NCBI GenBank assembly: GCA_016867615.1 | Contig: VGJG01000063.1 | Coordinates: 1-7,952, forward strand | Direction of reading: 5' to 3' | Source: Candidatus Aminicenantota bacterium | GTDB taxonomy: Bacteria > Acidobacteriota > Aminicenantia > Aminicenantales > JAFGAV01 | DNA length: 7,952 nt | Shown: piece by piece, positions 1-5,326 of the stretch | How the letters are laid out: every line of letters begins with the position of its first letter | Position numbering within the stretch: position 1 is the first letter of the stretch | Notes under the pieces: generated by a model | Told to the model about the DNA's origin: nothing | Seen by the model: only the letters and a program-made list of their open reading frames with translations | Database searches by the model: none | Program-made: the position numbers and the translations under genes

Positions 1-1568
1 TCGACGACCGAGACGGCGTAGAACACGTCGAGCTCCGGACAGAAATACCGTCCGGCGTACTCGGCGAGCTCCTCGGGTGACGGCCGCCGGGGGACGGCCC
101 GGGCATAGGTCGAGGGCGGATCTCCCCCGACCGGAACGTGGCGCCAGCGGTCAGGGACCGCCCCTTGCGCGGGCTCGAAGAGGAAGGCGACGCCGTCCTC
201 GGTCAGGAAGCGGAACGTTCCCACCGGAGCGAGCTCCCTCTCCCGTCGGCCCTCGACGAGCAGCAGCTTGCCGTTCTTGAATTCCAGCCTGATGACCGCC
301 TCGTTCTTGGGGTTGATGAACAATCCCGTCCTCTTGCTGAGCTCCGCGGCCGGGACCGGAAGGCGGATCGGCCGGGGCGCGTCCTGGAAATGGCCGGCCA
401 GCACGATGTCCGCGACCTTGCGGGCCAGGAGGGCGGCGTTGACGCCGGCGAAATTGCTGAGCAGGGCGACGGCCGCGTGCTGGGCGGGGTAGCGGGCGAG
501 GTAGGCCCGGTAGCCGGCCGTCGCGCCCCCGTGGCTCACCTCGGCCAAACCCCGGTAGGTCTCCCGGCGCAAGCCCAGGGCGTAGGCGAGCGGCGTGCCG
601 TCGTTGAGCCGGCCCGGGGTTTCCATGAGGTCGAGCGCCTCGCGGCCGAGGACGACGGGGTTCCAGAAGTTTTCCGTCCACTTCAGGAGGTCGGAGGGCG
701 TGGTCAGGAGTCCGCCGTTGCCGTAGACCATGGTGAAGGGCATGTCCTGGCGGAACCGTCCCTCGCGGTCGGCGGAGTAGGCCGTGGCGCGGCCCTTGAT
801 CACGGCCGCGAAGTCGTCGCGCCAGCGGGTGAGGTTCATGCCCAGGGGCTTGAAGAGGCGTTCCCGGGAGAAGGCGGCCAGGCTGACCCCCGAGGCGCGC
901 CGCACGACCCAGGCGGCCAGGGCGTAGCCCGTGTTGCAGTACAGGTAGTCTTCGCCCGGCGGAAAGTTGAGCTCCCGCTGGCGGCTGACGAGGTCGAGGA
1001 TCTCCTCCATGGTGTGGACGGCAAGGCCCGCAGGGCGGCCGGCAGCGCTGAGCAGGTTCCACTGGTCGCGGAGGCCGCTGGTGTGGGTCAGGAGACGGCG
1101 GAGGGTGATCGGGGGGCCGAAGTCGGGAACCTCGGGGACGTGTTTCCGGACGTCGTCATCCAGGCTCAGCTTGCCGTCGGCGGCCAGGAGGAGGAGCGCG
1201 GCGGCGGTGAACTGCTTGGCCACCGAGCCCGACTCGAAAACGGTCTCGGGAGTGATGGGCATGTCGTATTCCAGGTTGGCCCGGCCGTAGCCCCGGGCGA
1301 AGACGACGCGTCCGTCCTTGAGCACGGCCACCGAGCAGCCCGGCGACCCCGGCTTGACGAACGGAGCGAAGACCGCGTCGATGGCCTCAACCTGGGCGGG
1401 GGAGAGGGCCGGCGGGGCGGGGGGGGCCGGTTGCGACGCCGCGTCCGGGGTTTGCCCCCCGGCCGACGCGGCCTGAAAAATCAACGCGGCCGCGATCAGA
1501 GCGCGCATCGCCTGGAGCAGCGGATGGGGAGCCGCCGCGGGCAGTATCCGGGTTGTGACCGGGATCAT
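1..1568 (-). CDS. Exported serine hydrolase of the beta-lactamase / penicillin-binding-protein fold (class C-like), C-terminus cut by window edge
   Basis: A continuous reading frame gives 522 codons and is still open at base 1, so the 3' end is missing. Seen: an N-terminal hydrophobic segment (about residues 21-36, MRALIAAALIFQAASA) that looks like a Sec signal peptide, a Pro/Ala-rich linker, then the serine beta-lactamase fold at about 57-390. The three active-site motifs are present: S115-V-A-K118 (nucleophile and general base), Y210-C-N212 and H346-G-G348, with LLTHTSGL also typical of the family. Residues from about 404 onward form a lipocalin-like extension of the DUF3471 type, with a second copy beginning EYAGRYF near 503. 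Known: these proteins are periplasmic esterases, D-amino-acid peptidases or beta-lactamase homologues, and substrate cannot be told from sequence. Start 1568 is chosen because GGAGG lies 5 bases upstream. ATGs at 1592 and 1586 lack a ribosome site, and 1508 is a weaker alternative. The gene is transcribed divergently from the nuclease gene. Fold assignment is secure; specificity is unknown. Confidence 0.93.
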   Translation of the reverse strand, partial: MIPVTTRILPAAAPHPLLQAMRALIAAALIFQAASAGGQTPDAASQPAPPAPPALSPAQVEAIDAVFAPFVKPGSPGCSVAVLKDGRVVFARGYGRANLEYDMPITPETVFESGSVAKQFTAAALLLLAADGKLSLDDDVRKHVPEVPDFGPPITLRRLLTHTSGLRDQWNLLSAAGRPAGLAVHTMEEILDLVSRQRELNFPPGEDYLYCNTGYALAAWVVRRASGVSLAAFSRERLFKPLGMNLTRWRDDFAAVIKGRATAYSADREGRFRQDMPFTMVYGNGGLLTTPSDLLKWTENFWNPVVLGREALDLMETPGRLNDGTPLAYALGLRRETYRGLAEVSHGGATAGYRAYLARYPAQHAAVALLSNFAGVNAALLARKVADIVLAGHFQDAPRPIRLPVPAAELSKRTGLFINPKNEAVIRLEFKNGKLLLVEGRRERELAPVGTFRFLTEDGVAFLFEPAQGAVPDRWRHVPVGGDPPSTYARAVPRRPSPEELAEYAGRYFCPELDVFYAVSVV

Positions 1569-1573
1569 CTTTG

Positions 1574-1578
1574 CCTCC
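1574..1578 (-). promoter_or_regulatory. Ribosome binding site that decides the serine hydrolase start
   Basis: The minus strand reads GGAGG, then CAAAG, then ATG at 1568. The two in-frame ATGs further upstream (1592, 1586) have only AT-rich sequence before them, so translation most likely begins at 1568. Confidence 0.7.
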
Positions 1579-1610
1579 GAAGACATGAACATGTAAGTGC
1601 ATGATCTATT

Positions 1611-1639
1611 TTAATAAGGAATTCCTCCCGGACAAACAA
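1611..1639 (-). promoter_or_regulatory. Candidate sigma-70-type promoter for the serine hydrolase
   Basis: On the minus strand TTGTTT (1639-1634) is followed after 17 bases by TATTAA (1616-1611). Both are imperfect matches to TTGACA and TATAAT, but the spacing is ideal. A transcript starting near 1604 would have a leader of about 35 bases before the chosen ATG. A 10-bp palindrome, AGGAATTCCT (1617-1626), sits between the two elements and could be an operator, though it is short enough to be chance. Confidence 0.4.
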
Positions 1640-1652
1640 GATTTTTCCCGTG

Positions 1653-1679
1653 CCCCGGCGACTTTAAGTTGCTCCGGGG
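1653..1679. repeat. Dyad / hairpin-forming inverted repeat between divergent promoters
   Basis: CCCCGG (1653-1658) pairs with CCGGGG (1674-1679). Inside it, 1659-1663 pairs with 1667-1671 (one G-T pair), leaving a two-base bulge at 1672-1673. It lies between the leftward promoter (1611-1639) and the rightward TATAAT (1687-1692), where an operator for either gene would sit. No T-run follows on either strand, so it is not a convincing terminator. The two-base asymmetry weakens the operator reading. Confidence 0.35.
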
Positions 1680-1686
1680 GAGGCAT

Positions 1687-1692
1687 TATAAT
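1687..1692 (+). promoter_or_regulatory. Candidate -10 element (TATAAT) for the nuclease gene
   Basis: A perfect TATAAT stands 102 bases before the nuclease ATG in an otherwise GC-rich stretch. No good -35 hexamer is seen at 16-18 bases upstream (the best is TTTAAG at 1663, with an 18-base spacer). The motif is part of the palindrome ATTATAAT, so it could also be read on the minus strand, although no -35 is visible there either. Confidence 0.4.
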
Positions 1693-1794
1693 ATCGCCGT
1701 CAGAAGTCGCGGACCGGTTCCGGGGTTCAGGGGAGATGGATCAGGCCCGCCCCTGCGGCATGGGAACGGCCGGGGCAAGGGATAAGGAGAAGCG

Positions 1795-3009
1795 ATGCGC
1801 GAGTATTCCCACTCCCAGCTCGAGAAATACGAGACCTGCCCGCTGCAGTACAAGCTCGTTTACGTGGACAGGCTGAAGCGATACGAGGAGGGCGTCGAGG
1901 CCTTCCTGGGAATACGTTTCCATGAGGCCATGCAGTTCCTCTACAAGGAGCGCGCCTTCCGCGTCGCGCCCCTCGAGGAGCTCCTGGCGTATTACGAAAA
2001 AAGATGGGCGGAAAAATGGCATGCGGCGGTTCGAATCCGGGACGAAAAGCGGACTCCCGAGGAATACCGGCTCAACGGCCGCCGTTATATCGAGAATTAC
2101 TACCGCCGCCATCACCCCTTCGAGGAAGGGAATATCTTGGGACTGGAGCGAACAATCCGGTTCCCGCTCGATGAGGCGGGCCGCTACGCCTTCAAGGGCG
2201 TCATCGACCGGCTGATGAAGGCCCCCGACGGAGCCTTCGAAATCCACGACTACAAGGCGGGCGGGACGCTCCCCGAACAGGCCAAGTTCGATGCCGACCG
2301 CCAGCTGGCCATCTACCAGGTCGGCGTCCGGAAGCTCTGGCCCGAGGCCGGGGATCGGGAGGTCCGGCTCATCTGGCATTATGTCGCCTTCGGCATGGAG
2401 ATGCGGTCGTCGCGGACGCCGGAGCAGCTCGAGGCGCTCAAGGAGGAGACGAGGCTCCTCATCGACCGCATCGAGGCCGAGAGGGAATTCGTCCCGAATG
2501 AAAGCCCCCTCTGCGGCTGGTGTTCCTACTGGGACCTCTGTCCTCTCAAAAAACACCTGGTCAAGGTCGAGGGGCTGCCGGAGAACGAATGGAAGAACGA
2601 ACCCGGGGTCAGGATCGTCGACGCCTATGCCGAGCGCTGGCGCAAGCGGCGGGATCTCGAGGCGGAGAAAGAAGTCGTCGAAAAAGAGCTCGAGAAATTG
2701 AAGGAAGCGGCCGTCGCCTTCGCCGAAAAGGAGGGCCTCCGGGTCATCGCCGGCTCGGAGGCGAAGCTGCGGGTGACGGGCAAGGACAAGATCGTCTCTC
2801 CCGGAAAGGGGACGGCCGAAAGGGAGGCCCTGGAGAACGCGCTCCGGGAGCTCGGCGTCTGGGAGGAGGTCGCCACGCTCGACCCCTTCGCCCTGGAGCG
2901 GGCGCTGGCCGAAGGCCGCTGGCCGGTCGAAACGGTCGGCCGCATCAGGGCCTATGTCGCCTTGGAAAAACGCTGGGCCGTGACGGTCAAGGAAGAACCG
3001 GCCGAATAG
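1795..3009 (+). CDS. Stand-alone PD-(D/E)XK nuclease of the RecB/AddB/Cas4 group with predicted Fe-S cluster and extra C-terminal region
   Basis: A 404-residue predicted cytoplasmic DNA nuclease. Seen: the RecB-type catalytic series in order, H43 (GIRFHEAM), D138 (GVIDRL), D152-Y-K154 preceded by E149 (EIHDYKAG), and Q170-x3-Y174 (QLAIY). One cysteine at C15 (YETCPLQY) and three at C240, C243 and C249 (CGWCSYWDLC) match the four-cysteine pattern that holds a 4Fe-4S cluster in AddB and Cas4. Known: such enzymes cut or resect DNA ends with a divalent metal. After about residue 280 comes a charged, Glu/Lys-rich segment likely to be coiled coil (about 283-310), then roughly 90 residues I cannot assign to a named domain. 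The protein is longer than typical Cas4 (about 200 residues), and no helicase, cas gene or CRISPR array is beside it. Start 1795 has AAGGAG five bases upstream. It is monocistronic as far as visible and convergent with the SGNH gene. Nuclease assignment is strong; the pathway is unknown. Confidence 0.92.
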   Translation: MREYSHSQLEKYETCPLQYKLVYVDRLKRYEEGVEAFLGIRFHEAMQFLYKERAFRVAPLEELLAYYEKRWAEKWHAAVRIRDEKRTPEEYRLNGRRYIENYYRRHHPFEEGNILGLERTIRFPLDEAGRYAFKGVIDRLMKAPDGAFEIHDYKAGGTLPEQAKFDADRQLAIYQVGVRKLWPEAGDREVRLIWHYVAFGMEMRSSRTPEQLEALKEETRLLIDRIEAEREFVPNESPLCGWCSYWDLCPLKKHLVKVEGLPENEWKNEPGVRIVDAYAERWRKRRDLEAEKEVVEKELEKLKEAAVAFAEKEGLRVIAGSEAKLRVTGKDKIVSPGKGTAEREALENALRELGVWEEVATLDPFALERALAEGRWPVETVGRIRAYVALEKRWAVTVKEEPAE

Positions 3010-3014
3010 AATAT

Positions 3015-3043
3015 GAGTTGCGTCGCAGCGCGACTTTTCTTTT
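3015..3043 (+). terminator. Candidate rho-independent terminator of the nuclease gene
   Basis: Six bases after the nuclease stop codon, GTTGCG (3017-3022) pairs with CGCGAC (3029-3034) through one G-U pair, extendable outward by A-U at 3016/3035. An alternative stem is GTCGC/GCGAC with a 3-base loop. TTTTCTTTT follows at 3035-3043. Position, stem and T-rich tail all fit. Confidence 0.6.
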
Positions 3044-3181
3044 CATAGAGCAATCCTTGGGCATAGCTCCTGTCGCGCAGCTCGTCGATCGTCGCGAATA
3101 CAAAACGCCCCTTGCGACATTTCGGCCGCAAGGAGAGAGCCGAAATCGACCAGGGGGCTTTAGATTGTATTGTGATTCCGT
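3044..3181. other. Non-coding convergent gap with no recognised gene
   Basis: This stretch between the two 3' ends is lower in GC than its flanks. Stop-free readings exist on both strands, but they are continuations of shadow frames with no ribosome site or family resemblance. I recognise no tRNA or small RNA. It holds the leftward hairpins described separately. It could be a repeat element found elsewhere in the genome, which one window cannot show. Confidence 0.4.
3102..3135 (-). terminator. Candidate terminator of the TPR hydrolase operon
   Basis: Read leftward, CTCCTTGCG (3135-3127) pairs with CGCAAGGGG (3116-3108) over nine base pairs including one G-U, with a 10-base loop, then CG and TTTTG (3105-3101). 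It lies about 47 bases past the SGNH stop codon. A second hairpin, ATTTCGGC/GCCGAAAT (3119-3126 with 3139-3146), overlaps it and cannot easily form at the same time. Confidence 0.45.
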
Positions 3182-5326
3182 CTAAGGCGTTTTTTGGACG
3201 GCCTTCTCCCACAGCAGCTCGTTGAGCTTCCGGTTGAGGGCTTCGTTCCGGGGGTCTCTCTGCTGGGCGTTCTTGAGCTCGGAGATCGCCTCGTCCGCCG
3301 CGCCCGACCGGACGAGGTGATCGGCCAGGGCGAGGACGAGCTCGGCCGAGCCGGGCTCGAAAGCCAACCCCCGGCGGCCGGCCCGGACGGCCTCGTCGAG
3401 CCGGCCTCCCTCGGCGTACAGATAGGACAGGTTCACGTGGGCGGCCGTGTAATGCGGCTGGAGGGTGACGGCCTTCTTGAAGTGCTCCTCGGCCTTGTCC
3501 GCGGCGCCCTTGAGCGAGTAGGCCGCGCCCAGGGTGTTGTGCACTTCGGCCTTGGTGGGTGCGGCTTCCAGGGCTGTGAGGCATGAGGCGACGGCCGCGT
3601 CCGCGTCGCCGAGCTTGTGATGGATGAACCCCATGCCCGACCAGCCCAGGAAGGAATACGGAACCAGTCGGGTGACGGCCTCGAACTGCTCGAGCGCCTC
3701 CCGCGCCCTTCCCCGGCCGAGGTAAAGGAGCTGGGCGTATTTCCAGCGCAGCCACCAGTCTTGCGGGGACCGGGAGATGGCCCGGTCGTAGGAGCCGGAA
3801 GCTTCCTCGAGGACGGCAGGGGAGAGCCCGGCCCTCAGCTCCGCCAGCTCGCGCTCCATCCGGGCGACCTCGGCGGCGTTGCCGAGCTGGTTGGTGAAGG
3901 GGGGCGTCCGGAAGTAGGCATTGAGCATTTCGTCCAGGATCATCATCCGGTCCCATTCTGTGTAGGCCAGCCTCTCGGCGCAGGCTTCCGGTCCGGGAGG
4001 AACCGACCCGGAAACCGCGGCCGCGGCGGCGTCTTGGGGCAGCAGCGGCTCGATCCGCTCGAAGAGCGTCCGGGCGATGAGATGGTTCCCCCGAAAGGTC
4101 ATGTGCACGTGGTCCAGAAAGAGCTCCCGCCCGGGCAGCCCGTGCTCGGAGGCGTCGGCGAAAGCCTTCTCGATGTCGGTCAGGAACACGCCCCGCCCCT
4201 CGAAGGCGGAGGCCGTTTCCCTCACCCGGCCGTTGATCCCGCCGTCGGCCCGGAAGCGGAGGGTGTCGCGCTCCAGCGCCCTCCGGTAGGAGGCGCGCGC
4301 GCGTTCGTGGTCCCCCAGCCGCCCGGCGCAGCGGGCCGTCCGGAAATGGAGCGCGGCGTGGCCGTCGTCGATCGCGGCGGCACGCCCGAAAAAGTCCAGG
4401 GCGGCGGCGAAATCGCCCGCGTCTTCCCGCTCCGCGCCGCGTCGGTAGAGGTCCTCCCATTCCTCCAGCCTTTCGGACGGCATCGGGGCGCCGTGCCGCG
4501 AGGCGAAGGGCGGGCAATCGGCGAGGTTGGCGGCCACGGTGCAGAGGAAGACCCGGCTTCCGCCCGCCAGGAGGGTGCGGCAGAGGTCGTCGAGGTTGTC
4601 GCGGTAGTGGCCGTAGACGGAAGCCAGGCGCGGGTCGTCTGCCGGGACCTGCCTGTCGAGGAACATCTCCATGCCCCGCCACACTCCCGGGTCTTTTTTC
4701 CCCGGACCGAACGAGGAGAGGAGCCCGCCCAGCAACTGGCCCAGGCGCAGGCTCTTGAGGGCGATGTTGAAGCGGATGAGGCGCAGGCTGGAGAAGAAGG
4801 GCTGGAAGACGGTCCCCGGGCCGAAGGGCCCGACCACCTCGTTGTTGCCCATGTAGACGACGACGGCGTCGGCCTCGCGGCGGGCGAGCTCCCGGCCCAG
4901 GACCAGGGCCACGTGGGAATTGACCGCCGTCAGGGCGGCGTTGATGACCTCGAACCTCAGGCCGGGGCGGGACTCCCGGAGCATGACCTCCAGCTGGCGG
5001 CCGAAGGAGAAGGCGCCGTCGGGCACGCCCTGGGCAGCGGAGCTGCCGAGGATGAAGACCCGGAACGTGTTCCGCGGCTTGGGCGCGAGGAAGAGGATGG
5101 GGTCGAAGTCCCGGCTGATCTCCCGCGGGAAGAAGCGCCAGGGGAACCGGTAGTTGTCGGCGAACGCCGCCCGGCCCTCCCAGCGGCGGGCGATGAGCGG
5201 CTTGGGGTTGAAGCCGTAGCCGAAAAGCCGGAGCCCCATCTCCGTTAATCCCAGGAGAAACAGGGGGACCAGGACCAGGGCCGTGAGGCGGAAAAACCAG
5301 AGGCGCAGCCGGGAGGGAGGGCTCAT
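3182..5326 (-). CDS. Membrane-anchored SGNH/GDSL-type hydrolase with internal and C-terminal TPR repeats
   Basis: A 714-residue protein. Seen: an N-terminal hydrophobic helix (about 9-29) after Arg-rich residues, probably an uncleaved anchor placing the rest outside the membrane; SGNH block I at G94-S-S96 (ILGSSAAQG, S96 the likely nucleophile); block II near N129; block III at G160-N-N162 (YMGNNE); block V at D405-x2-H408 (LDHVHMT). Two TPR-like repeats (about 292-353) are inserted between blocks III and V. About five or six more follow (about 505-693), including one at 592-625 (HNTLGAAYSLKGAADKAEEH). Known: SGNH enzymes are esterases or acyl-transfer enzymes on lipids and glycans, and TPRs bind proteins. 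The block II Gly that helps form the oxyanion hole appears to be Ala131. Start 5326 is chosen because the ATG overlaps the previous gene's stop as ATGA, with GAGGA nine bases upstream. An open extension back to 5515 overlaps the previous gene's coding region and looks non-native. Translational coupling with the upstream gene suggests the products act together. Substrate unknown. Confidence 0.88.
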   Translation of the reverse strand: MSPPSRLRLWFFRLTALVLVPLFLLGLTEMGLRLFGYGFNPKPLIARRWEGRAAFADNYRFPWRFFPREISRDFDPILFLAPKPRNTFRVFILGSSAAQGVPDGAFSFGRQLEVMLRESRPGLRFEVINAALTAVNSHVALVLGRELARREADAVVVYMGNNEVVGPFGPGTVFQPFFSSLRLIRFNIALKSLRLGQLLGGLLSSFGPGKKDPGVWRGMEMFLDRQVPADDPRLASVYGHYRDNLDDLCRTLLAGGSRVFLCTVAANLADCPPFASRHGAPMPSERLEEWEDLYRRGAEREDAGDFAAALDFFGRAAAIDDGHAALHFRTARCAGRLGDHERARASYRRALERDTLRFRADGGINGRVRETASAFEGRGVFLTDIEKAFADASEHGLPGRELFLDHVHMTFRGNHLIARTLFERIEPLLPQDAAAAAVSGSVPPGPEACAERLAYTEWDRMMILDEMLNAYFRTPPFTNQLGNAAEVARMERELAELRAGLSPAVLEEASGSYDRAISRSPQDWWLRWKYAQLLYLGRGRAREALEQFEAVTRLVPYSFLGWSGMGFIHHKLGDADAAVASCLTALEAAPTKAEVHNTLGAAYSLKGAADKAEEHFKKAVTLQPHYTAAHVNLSYLYAEGGRLDEAVRAGRRGLAFEPGSAELVLALADHLVRSGAADEAISELKNAQQRDPRNEALNRKLNELLWEKAVQKTP

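Noticed and set aside
138..1604. Long plus-strand open frame (488 codons) opposite the serine hydrolase
   Set aside because: It is the antisense of a gene with clear SxxK, YxN and HGG motifs. Its translation is Gly/Arg/Glu-rich low-complexity sequence typical of a high-GC shadow frame.
1795..3009. Calling the nuclease cas4
   Set aside because: The motifs fit the wider RecB/AddB/Cas4 group, but the protein is about twice the usual Cas4 length and there is no cas gene or CRISPR array.
3067..3183. Possible tRNA suggested by a VAQLV-like translation
   Set aside because: Such translations often come from tRNA genes, but no acceptor stem, T-loop or anticodon arm can be drawn here on either strand.
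2952..4682. 576-codon minus-strand frame overlapping the SGNH gene and running through the gap
   Set aside because: Out of frame with the TPR and SGNH motifs and Arg/Pro/Gly-rich. Only its last part over the gap looks protein-like, and that has no start or ribosome site of its own.
3617..5248. 543-codon plus-strand open frame opposite the SGNH gene
   Set aside because: Antisense shadow caused by high third-position GC; no recognisable domain or ribosome site.
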